A DNA stretch of 64,000 nucleotides from Parabacteroides chongii (lineage in GTDB: Bacteria > Bacteroidota > Bacteroidia > Bacteroidales > Tannerellaceae): assembly GCF_029581355.1 (NCBI RefSeq), contig NZ_CP120849.1:1954501-2018500 (forward strand), given 5' to 3'. The translations under genes were made by a program, and so were the position numbers. Of the stretch, positions 46,693 to 55,406 are shown piece by piece; the first letter of the stretch is position 1, and every line of letters begins with the position of its first letter. The notes beneath the pieces were generated by a model that saw only the letters and a program-made list of their open reading frames with translations, was not told the DNA's origin and did no database searches.

Positions 46693-47943
46693 TTAATCGA
46701 CCACTTTATAGCCTTTCCACCCGTAGTAAGCACAGAAAAGGAAGCAAACCAACGGGATCAGATAAGCGATATAATAAACAGCTTCGAAATGATGCATCAC
46801 GTAAGCCGTCAGCTGGGGCAGACAGGCATTTCCGACGATTGCCATCACCAGGAAAGCCGAGCCGCTCTTGGTATTGTCGCCCAGTCCTTTTAACGCCAAC
46901 GAGAACTGTGTCGGATACATGATCGACATGAAAAACGATACAGCCAGCATCGCATATAACCCGACCATTCCGCCGCATAAGGCGATCACTCCGCAAAGTA
47001 CGACATTGAGCAGTGCATAAACCAGCAACATGTCCTGCGGACGGAAGCGGACCATCAGCAGGGTGCCGATCCATCGTCCCAGCAGGAAAGCCAGCATATA
47101 CAGACCGAAGAAAGTGGTCGCGACCGATTCCGATAACCCGGCATAACTGCAACAGTATACCAGGAAAAGGCTGTTGATCGCTGTCTGCCCTCCATTATAA
47201 AAGAACTGTGCGATCACTCCCCAGCGCAGATGCGAACGTTTCAGCACGCCGAAGTCGATCAGCTTTCCCTCTTTCTCGCCTGTATGTTCTTCGTCCTGGA
47301 TACGGGGTAGTCTGGAAACAATGAAAACAACTGCGATAATGATTAATAAAAGTGCTAATAGAAGGTATGGCTGTTTCATTGAATCCGTTTCAAACTGGAT
47401 GTACGCATCCCAACCTCCGGGATAATTGACGGGCAGGCTTTCACGTGTATAGTGGTTTCCGCTTAATACCAGTTTACTGAGGAACATGGCCGAGATAAAG
47501 GCTCCTAATCCGTTGAACGACTGTGCCAGGTTCAACCGTCGGGGAGCCGTCTCCGGATTACCCAATACGGTTACGTAAGGGTTGGCTGCCGTTTCCAGAA
47601 AACACATACCTGTCGCGATAATGAAAAAGATACTGAGATACGCCCAGTATTCTTTTAACAGGGCAGCCGGGAAGAACAATAAGCCTCCGAAAGCAGCCAG
47701 GAACAGTCCGAAAACGATCCCTGCCTTGTAACTATACCGTTTCATGAACATGGCGATCGGGATCGGGAAGATGAAGTAAGCCAGCCAGTAGGCCGTTTCG
47801 GTAAATGATGCCTCGAACGGGTTCAGTTCACAGGTTTTCATCAGCTGCCGGATCATGGTCGGCAACAGGTTGCTACTGATCGCCCACAGGAAGAAAAGGC
47901 TGAATATCAGCGCCAGCGGTAGCATATAGTTTTTCTGTTTCAT
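46693..47943 (-). CDS. FucP-like sugar:H+ symporter
   Basis: This 416-residue major facilitator protein has about 12 membrane helices and strong resemblance to L-fucose permease (FFLWAISSNLLPTMIRQL, FLETAANPYVTVLGN, RLNLAQSFNGLGAF). L-galactose differs from L-fucose only by the C6 hydroxyl, so a FucP-type carrier fits the rest of the operon. It lies between the amidohydrolase and zinc dehydrogenase genes with gaps of 23 and 15 bases. Confidence 0.9.
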   Translation of the reverse strand: MKQKNYMLPLALIFSLFFLWAISSNLLPTMIRQLMKTCELNPFEASFTETAYWLAYFIFPIPIAMFMKRYSYKAGIVFGLFLAAFGGLLFFPAALLKEYWAYLSIFFIIATGMCFLETAANPYVTVLGNPETAPRRLNLAQSFNGLGAFISAMFLSKLVLSGNHYTRESLPVNYPGGWDAYIQFETDSMKQPYLLLALLLIIIAVVFIVSRLPRIQDEEHTGEKEGKLIDFGVLKRSHLRWGVIAQFFYNGGQTAINSLFLVYCCSYAGLSESVATTFFGLYMLAFLLGRWIGTLLMVRFRPQDMLLVYALLNVVLCGVIALCGGMVGLYAMLAVSFFMSIMYPTQFSLALKGLGDNTKSGSAFLVMAIVGNACLPQLTAYVMHHFEAVYYIAYLIPLVCFLFCAYYGWKGYKVVD

Positions 47944-47966
47944 GGTATGATTGTGTTAGGTCGTGT

Positions 47967-48890
47967 TTATTCGGACATGTTTTTGATATAAGGTAATTCG
48001 ATCAACTCTTTGAATCCATAGAAAGTGGCTGCATTTTCTCCCAGGAAGAGGTCCTTTTCCTGTTCTGTCAGTTCCTCGGTCTTCAGGATGAAATCGTATG
48101 ACATCCTGTAGGTGATAGCCGTAATCGTGCGGGGATAATCCGATCCCCACATCAGCTTCTCCATGCCTACCCGGTCTGCTGCTTCGCGTATCGCTTTAAC
48201 GGCACCGGGGAAAGGATAAAATTCGTCGTTGAACAACCAGGTGATACCTCCGGATTCGATGCGGACGTTCGGGTAACGTGCCAGGCTGATCTGCGCCAAC
48301 CAGTTCGGTCGGGTAACCATACCGAAATGTCCGATCGCAATTTTTAATCCGGGGCATTCCTGAATCACCTCTTCCAGTTCACCGGTCTGGCTGTCGCCAT
48401 CAGCCAGGTCGACGGAGAGGATCATATCTTTGTTTTCCATAAAATGGAACATTTCCATCATCTCGTCACCATTCAGACAGACCCGCCCTTCCTGGAGTAA
48501 AAGGCGTTGTGCCGGCACCTTGATAGCCTTGAATCCGCGGGCAGCCAGTTCGCGTGCCTGTGCCGTATAGCCGGGACGGCGAAATTCGCAGAGACCGCAG
48601 ACAAAGAAGCGATCCGGATAGCGGTTGGCGACCTCCAGCAAATAATCGTTTTGCATGCCGTCGATAAACTCTTGGGTGACGACGGCTGCCGAAACCTGTG
48701 CATAATCCATGTTCGACAGGAATATCTCTGCCGTGTTCCTGCCGTCGATGATAAACGGAGGAACCATCTGCCGGATTTCACCCATAAAGAGTGAACGTCC
48801 GTTAGTGAGTGTCCGTATCGGCAATCCGTCGACTACCGTATCCTGCCTGAGCCAAAGATGGGAATGGGCATCTATAATCTTTCTGTTCAT
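47967..48890 (-). CDS. Amidohydrolase-family lactonase, probable L-galactonolactonase
   Basis: This 307-residue metal-dependent TIM-barrel hydrolase has DAHSHLW (H9, H11) as the first metal site and WGSDYPRT as the terminal Asp. This subgroup (COG3618-like) contains sugar lactonases. The neighbouring aldo/keto reductase would produce L-galactono-lactone, and lactone opening to L-galactonate is the expected step. An enzyme of this type does this in the L-galactose pathway described for Bacteroides vulgatus. A fuconolactonase role is the main alternative. Confidence 0.85.
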   Translation of the reverse strand: MNRKIIDAHSHLWLRQDTVVDGLPIRTLTNGRSLFMGEIRQMVPPFIIDGRNTAEIFLSNMDYAQVSAAVVTQEFIDGMQNDYLLEVANRYPDRFFVCGLCEFRRPGYTAQARELAARGFKAIKVPAQRLLLQEGRVCLNGDEMMEMFHFMENKDMILSVDLADGDSQTGELEEVIQECPGLKIAIGHFGMVTRPNWLAQISLARYPNVRIESGGITWLFNDEFYPFPGAVKAIREAADRVGMEKLMWGSDYPRTITAITYRMSYDFILKTEELTEQEKDLFLGENAATFYGFKELIELPYIKNMSE

Positions 48891-48922
48891 GGTATTTTCT
48901 TTAAAGGATATTTGTTTTCCGG

Positions 48923-49855
48923 TCAGGAGTTCGACCAGCTGACCCGCTTTTGGTCGCCGATAATCTCCTGTACTTCACGAACCAGGTCCCAGTCGATCGG
49001 GTCTTCTATATATTGGATGTTTTTCCGGACATTCTCCGGATTTGCCGAACTGAACAGGGTGGTTGCGATTCTCGGGTTACTTACTGAGTATTGCATAGCC
49101 AGTTTTTCTATCGGGTAACCTTTGGAAGCGCAGTGTTGCACTGCTTTTTGGCAGGTTTCTACCAGTGCTGCCGGTGCCGGATGCCAGTCGGGAACACCCC
49201 GTTGCGACAATAATCCCATCGAAAGGGGAGAAGCATTGATGATACCGATCTGTTTGGATTCGAAATAATCGAAATAGTCGGCCAGCTTATCGTCGTTCAG
49301 GCAGTAGTGGCAGAAATTGAGAATGGTTTCTACCGTTCCTTCGGGGACGCGGTCGATTACCCATTGCAGGTTTTCCAGTTGAAGGTCGGTAATGCCGACA
49401 TGCTTCACGATTCCTTTTTCGCGTAATTCCACCAATGCCGGCAATGTTTCGTTCACCACCTGGTTGAGGTCGGCAAATTCGATATCGTGTACATTGATCA
49501 GGTCGATGTAGTCCAAATGCAGCCGTTCCATGCTTTCATATACGCTTTCGGTAGCCCGTTTGCCGGAATAGTCCCAGGTATTAACGCCGTCTTTTCCGTA
49601 GCGGCCGACTTTTGTTGAAAGCATAAAAGCGTCGCGGGGAATTTCTTTCAGTGCCTTTCCCAATACCGTTTCCGCCTTGTAATGTCCGTAGTAAGGGGAG
49701 ACGTCGATAAAGTTCATCCCGTTTTCGACGGCAGTAAATACTGCCTGGATGCTTTCCGCTTCCCGTGTTTCATGAAAGACACTGCCCAACGAAGAGGCTC
49801 CAAAGCTCAGAACGGGTACTTTCATCCCTGTTTTTCCACAATATGAGTAGTTCAT
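48923..49855 (-). CDS. Aldo/keto reductase, probable L-galactose 1-dehydrogenase
   Basis: This 310-residue aldo/keto reductase barrel has catalytic D51 and Y56 (DVSPYYGHY), K82 (LSTKVGRYG) and H123 (INVHDIE). The subgroup includes plant L-galactose dehydrogenase and D-threo-aldose 1-dehydrogenase. It is the first gene of the operon, followed 32 bases later by the lactonase, and would oxidise L-galactose to its lactone. L-fucose is an alternative substrate, but no fuconate dehydratase is present while UxaA and UxaB are. Confidence 0.87.
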   Translation of the reverse strand: MNYSYCGKTGMKVPVLSFGASSLGSVFHETREAESIQAVFTAVENGMNFIDVSPYYGHYKAETVLGKALKEIPRDAFMLSTKVGRYGKDGVNTWDYSGKRATESVYESMERLHLDYIDLINVHDIEFADLNQVVNETLPALVELREKGIVKHVGITDLQLENLQWVIDRVPEGTVETILNFCHYCLNDDKLADYFDYFESKQIGIINASPLSMGLLSQRGVPDWHPAPAALVETCQKAVQHCASKGYPIEKLAMQYSVSNPRIATTLFSSANPENVRKNIQYIEDPIDWDLVREVQEIIGDQKRVSWSNS

Positions 49856-49884
49856 GGTATGTATGATTTGAGTTATCGATTGCT

Positions 49885-49892
49885 CAAATGTA
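49885..49892 (-). promoter_or_regulatory. -7 box of L-galactose operon
   Basis: Minus-strand TACATTTG lies 30 bases upstream of the aldo/keto reductase start codon. No clear -33 element is visible, which suits an activator- or repressor-controlled promoter. Confidence 0.45.
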
Positions 49893-49973
49893 TAGCTTTT
49901 ATGGTTTGCCTATAGCCGTTTTGTGCTGAAAAATCTACGCAAAGGTTTGCACTATGCTGCGGTGGTCGAAACT

Positions 49974-50035
49974 GTTTCACCCTGATGGAACAACTGTTTC
50001 ACCTAGGAGAAACAAGTGTTTCATCGGGGTGAAAC
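49974..50035. promoter_or_regulatory. Three tandem LacI-type operator palindromes
   Basis: Three 18-base palindromes with GTTTC...GAAAC ends begin at 49974, 49996 and 50018, each exactly 22 bases apart. The middle one is GTTTCACCTAGGAGAAAC and the third GTTTCATCGGGGTGAAAC; the first has one mismatch in its right end (GGAAC). Extra half-sites GAAAC flank the array near 49968 and 50041. They lie between the divergent aldo/keto reductase and LacI genes and are the likely binding sites of that regulator. Confidence 0.7.
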
Positions 50036-50124
50036 AAATTGAAACAGCCGGAGGATCTGTTGGAAATCGGTTGAGAGTTTGAACGGATGTGATGAAGAAA
50101 AGCCGGTTTTCTGCCGGAAATAAG

Positions 50125-50132
50125 TATATTTG
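50125..50132 (+). promoter_or_regulatory. -7 box of LacI-family gene
   Basis: TATATTTG lies 21 bases upstream of the ATG at 50154, so transcription should start near 50139. The -33 region is weak. Confidence 0.45.
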
Positions 50133-50153
50133 CCGGAAGTAATCGGAATTGTA

Positions 50154-51170
50154 ATGCCTAAGAAAAGACACATATCGCTGAAAGACCTGGCCAAAGAACT
50201 GGGTGTTTCCGTTTCTACTGTATCGCGTGCGCTGAATGACAGCTACGAGATCAGTCCCGAAATGCGGGAACGGGTGAAGGCGCTTGCCGAAGAATGGAAT
50301 TACCGGCCGAACCCGTTTGCGTTGAGTCTGTTGAAAAATACACCGCGTATTATCGGCATCATCGTGCCGGATATCGTTACTCATTTCTATTCATCGATTA
50401 TCAGCGGTATCAATGACGTGGCGCGTAAGAACGAGTATTCCGTTATTATCACTTCTTCCTATGAACAGTACGAACAGGAACTGCATTGTGTGGAAGACCT
50501 GGTAAACATGCGGGTGGAGGGTATATTGGCCTGTCTCTCACAGGAAACGACCGATTATTCCCATTTTCTTTCTCTGGAAGATATGGATATACCGTTGGTT
50601 TTTTTCGACCGTGTCTGCCTGACGAGTACGATCCCTTCGGTGGTGGCAGATAATAAGGAGTCGGCTCGGGTGGCTACCAGGCATCTGTTGGAGACGGGGT
50701 CGAAACGGGTGGCTTTCTTGGGTGGTTCGGATCATTTGGCGATCGTGCAGCAGCGTCGTGACGGATATATGGAGGCATTGAAAGAGCAAGGTTTCCCAGT
50801 CGAAGAAGAGTTGATTGTCTGTAAGAAGATGACCTATGAAGAGGGGCGGGAAGGTTGTTGCCGGTTGCTCTCACTGCCGGAACCGCCGGATGCCATCCTG
50901 GCAATGAACGACACACTGGCTTTTGCTGCCATGAAAGAGATTAAAAAGCATCAGTTCCGCATCCCTGCCGATATTGCCCTGATCGGTTATACCGACGAAC
51001 TTCATTCCAACTATGTGGAACCAGCCCTTACAGCCGTCACTCATCAGACCTATAAGATGGGAGAGGAATGCTGTAACCTCCTTCTTAAGCAGATAAAAAA
51101 ACGGGAAAAGCCCCGGCAGATCGTTGTACCTACCCATTTGTCAGTGCGGGAAACTTCCCGGAAAAGATGA
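50154..51170 (+). CDS. LacI-family transcriptional regulator
   Basis: The start is placed at the ATG at 50154 (MPKKRHISLKDLAKELGVSV, 338 residues) because it is the family-typical N-terminus. An upstream ATG at 50130 lies within the promoter box. The helix-turn-helix and hinge occupy 1-60 (VSVSTVSRALND, NYRPNPFALSL). The periplasmic-binding-protein-like effector domain follows (IIGIIVPDIVTHFYSSIISGI). It is transcribed away from the L-galactose operon across the triple operator array, so it most likely controls that operon, with an operon intermediate as effector. Confidence 0.93.
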   Translation: MPKKRHISLKDLAKELGVSVSTVSRALNDSYEISPEMRERVKALAEEWNYRPNPFALSLLKNTPRIIGIIVPDIVTHFYSSIISGINDVARKNEYSVIITSSYEQYEQELHCVEDLVNMRVEGILACLSQETTDYSHFLSLEDMDIPLVFFDRVCLTSTIPSVVADNKESARVATRHLLETGSKRVAFLGGSDHLAIVQQRRDGYMEALKEQGFPVEEELIVCKKMTYEEGREGCCRLLSLPEPPDAILAMNDTLAFAAMKEIKKHQFRIPADIALIGYTDELHSNYVEPALTAVTHQTYKMGEECCNLLLKQIKKREKPRQIVVPTHLSVRETSRKR

Positions 51171-51179
51171 ATTTCCCTT

Positions 51180-54100
51180 TCATCCTTCATTGGGTACACC
51201 TTGATTCTGCTTTTCAAAATCCTTTGGTGTGACACCGAACTGCTTCAGGAATATCTTACTGAAATAAGAAGGAGAGTTGATACCTACCAGGTAACATATT
51301 TCCCCGATCCGGTGCTGGCCGTCGAGTATCAGTTCTGCTGCTTTCTTCAGGCGGATGAGACGGATAAAGTCATTCGGAGACAATCCGGATAACACCTTTA
51401 TCTTGCGCAACAGGCTGGAGCGGCTCAGGAAAAGTATTTCTGCCAGTCTCTCTACACCGAAGTTTTCATCCGTGATATTTTCGTGGATGATTGCGATGAT
51501 CCGATCCATAAACTCCTTGTCTGCCTTGTTCATCTGCATATTATTGACCGGGAAGAACGGACGCTTGGAGAATGCTTCGCGTTCTTTCTGCCGGTTGTTT
51601 AGCAGCGAGAATATCTGTGTCGCCAGGTAATTGAAAGAGAAAGGCTTTTCTACATATGCTTCCGCTCCCAGGCGCAGACCATTGATCTTGCTGTCGAGGT
51701 CGTTCTTGGCTGTCAGGAAAATAACCGGAATATGGCTGAGTTCGATATCAGCTTTTATCTCTTTACACAGTTCGAGACCGTTCATCACAGGCATCATAAT
51801 GTCGCTGACAACAATATCTACGTGATGTTCACGCAGGATCTCCAGTGCCACTTTACCGTCGGGAGCTGTTTCCGTGATGAAGAGTTCCTGAAGTTTTTCC
51901 GCCAGGAACGAGCGCATAGTCTCATTATCTTCTACGAGCAGAAGCGTATAGTTCCGGCCTTCGGCATTAACTGTGGTCCCTTCTTCCGGGAAAATGAATT
52001 CTTCCTGGATAACGGCACTTTCCTGTTGCCGGACTTTTTCCTGGACAAGAGGTAATGTCAGTACAAATGAATTGTCGGTGGCCTTGGTATCCAGCCAGAG
52101 CTGACCGGAATGGAGCATGGCAAGCGAACGGGCGAGCGGCAGGCCGATACCGGCACCTGTCGATGTCCCTTCTTTCTTGTTGACCTGGTAGAAAGGTTCG
52201 AATATCTGCTGGCTGAGTTCTGCCGGTATCCGTTTTCCGTCGCTGATCACGCGGATACTGAAGGTGGTCTCCTCCTGACGCAGTTCGATCCGTATCGTCT
52301 GTGCCGAATATTTCAGCGCATTGTTCAGCAGATTACTCAATATCTTGGTAACGGCTTCCTGGTCGATGGCAGCCGTGATCTCTTCTTTCGGAATGTCGAC
52401 AGACAGTACTTTCTCTTGTTGCAGGATGGTCGGCTCGAAGCGCAGGATCGTATCTTTAAGCAAGGTGGTGACATTCACCCAAGCAAAGTCCATCTTGAAT
52501 TTATTGGCTCCGACTTTCCGGAAATCAAGCAACTGCCCGGTCAGTTCGAGCAGGCGTTTGGTGTTTTGGGCGATCACGGTCAGGTTACGCGTGATCTTAC
52601 TGTCCTGGATATGCATATCGAGGATCGTTTCCAGCGGACCGTTGATCAGTGTCAGGGGCGTACGTACCTCATGGGCGATCTCGGTAAAAAATTCCACCTT
52701 AGCTTCGTAGAGTTCCTTTTCTTTGGCTATTTCGAAAAGTTTCTGTTTTTCTTCCATCTGCCGTTCCTTACGCCGTTTGTACCAGCGGAACCATCCGTAT
52801 ATCAGGCATAGCACCAGTAACGTATAAGCAATGTAGGCCCAGGTCGACAACCACCAGGGAGGGAGAATGGTGATGCGGAGCGATGTAGCCGATTGATCGT
52901 CTGTATCCTCTTCCTGTGTTGCTTTTACGTGGAATATATAATTGCCGGGAGGTAATTTGGCATAGGATATGTTCTGATTGCTGTTTGACTTTACCCAGTT
53001 ATGGTCCAGCGGTTCCATTTTATAGAAACATTCTTTGCTGCGTGCAGACGAATAAGAAGGTATAGCTACATCAAAACTGATGTTCGACTGGTCGTAAGGC
53101 AATACGATCCGGTTTGTATGCAGGATGCTTTTACTTAACGGCGAATTGGGCGTATGTACCGTTACTTCCTTATTATAGATGCTGAATTTGGTGATATAAA
53201 CCGGAGGAATGGAATCACTTTGCTGGTCGTCATTCGGATTAAAGGCGATCAGTCCGTCGATCGTCCCGAAATAAAATTTTCCGTCGCTCGCCTTAATTCC
53301 TGAATTGTAGTTGAACTGGTTGCCGATCAATCCGTCCTGAACGGTGAATACACGGACATCCCCGGTCTCCGGTTTAAACTTTACAAGTCCCTGGTTCGTG
53401 CCGAACCAGAAATTATGTTTGTTATCCTCCAATATTTTATAGGCGACATCATCGGGTAATCCCTGCTCTTTGGAGAAAGTGGTGAAATTATCATCCGTCT
53501 CATTATACCGGCAGATACCGCCCCGGTCTGTAGAGAACCATATCTGTCCTTTGCTGTCTTCCAGAATGGAACTGACAGAGTTTGAACTCAGGCTGCCGGG
53601 GTCTTTTTCGTCATTAAAATATTTCCTGAAAGTGTTATCTTCCTGTGTATATTTCCAGACACCGCTTCCCATCGAGGCGAACCATATCCGTCCTTTTTTA
53701 TCTTCCAGCATGCACACGATCCAGTCGAGCCCTACCTCAGGAATCCGGGTAAAGTTGGAAGAATTAGCTTCTGCCCGGGATAGTCCCCATGCATTTCCTA
53801 CCCATAGACGGCCCCGACTGTCGATTAGCTGGGAATAAACGCTTTCTTCGTCGAGGTTTAACTGTTGGTGGGTGAGGTGCCTGATCGAATAGTCGGATAT
53901 GTTGATAATATCCAACCCGTATTTGAACAGCCCGCAGTATATTTTCCCGTCATGGAAGCTCATGGATTGGGTCATGAGGTGGTTTTTCCTGTCGGAAGCC
54001 GGATAGTTTATCTGTGTAACTTCGCCGGTTGAGGGATTCAGTATATTGATGCCGTTATCTTCTGTCCCGATCCATATATTGCCGTCGGGAGCTTCCACGA

Positions 54101-55190
54101 TTTCACGGATGCGTCGCGTGTTGAGCGATTTTTCCGAACTGGAAGGAACATACTTTTCAAACAGCAGCTTATGGTTTGGCAGGTAGTTGACACCCCCGAA
54201 TTTTGTGCCGAGCCAGATCCCACCTTCCCGGTCTTTATGGATGCAAAAGATGATATTATCCGAAAGATTGTACGAATGCATCGGGTCTTCTTCCAGATGG
54301 GTTACTTTATTGTGGGCTTCATCGACAATGAATAACCCGGCATGCGTGCAGACCCAAAGTCTTTCTTTGTCGAGGCATACCACATCCCGTAGGATCGTAT
54401 GGTGCACGCCCGGGGCTTTCACTGTCTGCAGGACGTTGGTCACCGGATTGTATTTTTTCAGTTCGCCGTCATGAATGGCGAGGGCGATCCAGTCGCCATA
54501 TTCACACATGGCAAAGATATGCTCGCCCATCAGGCTGTTGCCATTCTTATCGGTATGGTATTGAGTGAATGAATCTGTTTCGGGGTTGTAACGGAAGATA
54601 CCGACTCCTGCCGTGCCGATCCACACCTCGCCGTTTTCTTTTACACAGATGGCTTCCGTACTTTCCCGTTTGATATTATCCTTGTTGGTGATGGCATAAT
54701 AATATAACTTCTCGTCTTTATAACGGAAAGCGCCCTGGTCAGGGATCAGCACCCATATATTTCCATCATGGTCGGACGTTATTCTGGCTACCCAGTTGAA
54801 CATTCTTTCCCCATTCTCAGCCTCCAGGTTGATGAAAGAAAATTTGTCGTAAACCGGATCATAGATATACACGCCCCGGTCTGTACCTACCCACAACTTT
54901 TTATTTTCATCTTCAAAAAGGGCGGATATATTGTGATTGCTTGTTCCGGTGATATAATCGTCGCAATTGAATGTCTGGATAGAGGTTCCGTCATAACGGT
55001 TCAACCCGTTTTTGGTCCCGAACCACATAAAGCCATAACTGTCCTGTAGGATTACTTTGACCTGACTTTCTGATAAGCCGTCTTCACTTGAGATATGTGA
55101 AAAGTAATAATTAAATGGTTTTCTGTTGGCGGCATATAGCCCGGACAGACAGAAAATCATCAGCAAAAGGTATAGAACAGATTTTCTCAT
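51180..55190 (-). CDS. Hybrid two-component system sensor/regulator
   Basis: This 1336-residue one-protein signalling system has a signal peptide and a periplasmic two-domain propeller (many WFGTKNGLNRYDG-like repeats to about residue 720), then a Y_Y_Y domain and a membrane helix near 785 (YIAYTLLVLCLIYGWF). The histidine kinase has H840 in AHEVRTP, and ATP-binding LSNLLNNALKYSA and GAGIGLPLA. A receiver domain has D1130 (VSDIMMPVMNG), and an AraC-type DNA-binding domain lies at the C-terminus. In Bacteroidales such proteins sense an oligosaccharide in the periplasm and activate a utilization locus. Its neighbours (hexuronate transporter, uxa genes) suggest a pectic ligand. It converges with the LacI gene, 9 bases apart. 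Confidence 0.95.
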   Translation of the reverse strand: MRKSVLYLLLMIFCLSGLYAANRKPFNYYFSHISSEDGLSESQVKVILQDSYGFMWFGTKNGLNRYDGTSIQTFNCDDYITGTSNHNISALFEDENKKLWVGTDRGVYIYDPVYDKFSFINLEAENGERMFNWVARITSDHDGNIWVLIPDQGAFRYKDEKLYYYAITNKDNIKRESTEAICVKENGEVWIGTAGVGIFRYNPETDSFTQYHTDKNGNSLMGEHIFAMCEYGDWIALAIHDGELKKYNPVTNVLQTVKAPGVHHTILRDVVCLDKERLWVCTHAGLFIVDEAHNKVTHLEEDPMHSYNLSDNIIFCIHKDREGGIWLGTKFGGVNYLPNHKLLFEKYVPSSSEKSLNTRRIREIVEAPDGNIWIGTEDNGINILNPSTGEVTQINYPASDRKNHLMTQSMSFHDGKIYCGLFKYGLDIINISDYSIRHLTHQQLNLDEESVYSQLIDSRGRLWVGNAWGLSRAEANSSNFTRIPEVGLDWIVCMLEDKKGRIWFASMGSGVWKYTQEDNTFRKYFNDEKDPGSLSSNSVSSILEDSKGQIWFSTDRGGICRYNETDDNFTTFSKEQGLPDDVAYKILEDNKHNFWFGTNQGLVKFKPETGDVRVFTVQDGLIGNQFNYNSGIKASDGKFYFGTIDGLIAFNPNDDQQSDSIPPVYITKFSIYNKEVTVHTPNSPLSKSILHTNRIVLPYDQSNISFDVAIPSYSSARSKECFYKMEPLDHNWVKSNSNQNISYAKLPPGNYIFHVKATQEEDTDDQSATSLRITILPPWWLSTWAYIAYTLLVLCLIYGWFRWYKRRKERQMEEKQKLFEIAKEKELYEAKVEFFTEIAHEVRTPLTLINGPLETILDMHIQDSKITRNLTVIAQNTKRLLELTGQLLDFRKVGANKFKMDFAWVNVTTLLKDTILRFEPTILQQEKVLSVDIPKEEITAAIDQEAVTKILSNLLNNALKYSAQTIRIELRQEETTFSIRVISDGKRIPAELSQQIFEPFYQVNKKEGTSTGAGIGLPLARSLAMLHSGQLWLDTKATDNSFVLTLPLVQEKVRQQESAVIQEEFIFPEEGTTVNAEGRNYTLLLVEDNETMRSFLAEKLQELFITETAPDGKVALEILREHHVDIVVSDIMMPVMNGLELCKEIKADIELSHIPVIFLTAKNDLDSKINGLRLGAEAYVEKPFSFNYLATQIFSLLNNRQKEREAFSKRPFFPVNNMQMNKADKEFMDRIIAIIHENITDENFGVERLAEILFLSRSSLLRKIKVLSGLSPNDFIRLIRLKKAAELILDGQHRIGEICYLVGINSPSYFSKIFLKQFGVTPKDFEKQNQGVPNEG

Positions 55191-55349
55191 AAAGACAGCC
55201 TGTAATGTGTTGTGTGTTTTCTTTATACAAAGATGATAAAAAAAACGTAGAACCCAACTCTACACAGAATCATTTCTTGATTATAACCCGGTTCTACTGT
55301 GAGTTCCCAATTAAATGAAAATAATTGTGTATTCGCACACACAATATGC

Positions 55350-55379
55350 TTTGTATTTAAAAAAAATGATATATATTTG
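55350..55379 (+). promoter_or_regulatory. Promoter of hexuronate transporter gene
   Basis: TTTG at 55350-55353 and TATATTTG at 55372-55379, separated by 18 bases, fit the Bacteroidales consensus. The predicted start near 55386 leaves a leader of about 20 bases before the ATG at 55407; a five-base-spaced tiny open frame (ATGAAAAACCAGTAA) precedes it. Confidence 0.55.
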
Positions 55380-55406
55380 CCGCAAATCATGAAAAACCAG
55401 TAAGAA

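Noticed and set aside
46693..49855. L-fucose (fuconate) oxidation pathway
   Set aside because: Fuconate dehydratase and downstream enzymes are absent, while UxaB and UxaA fit tagaturonate from L-galactonate.
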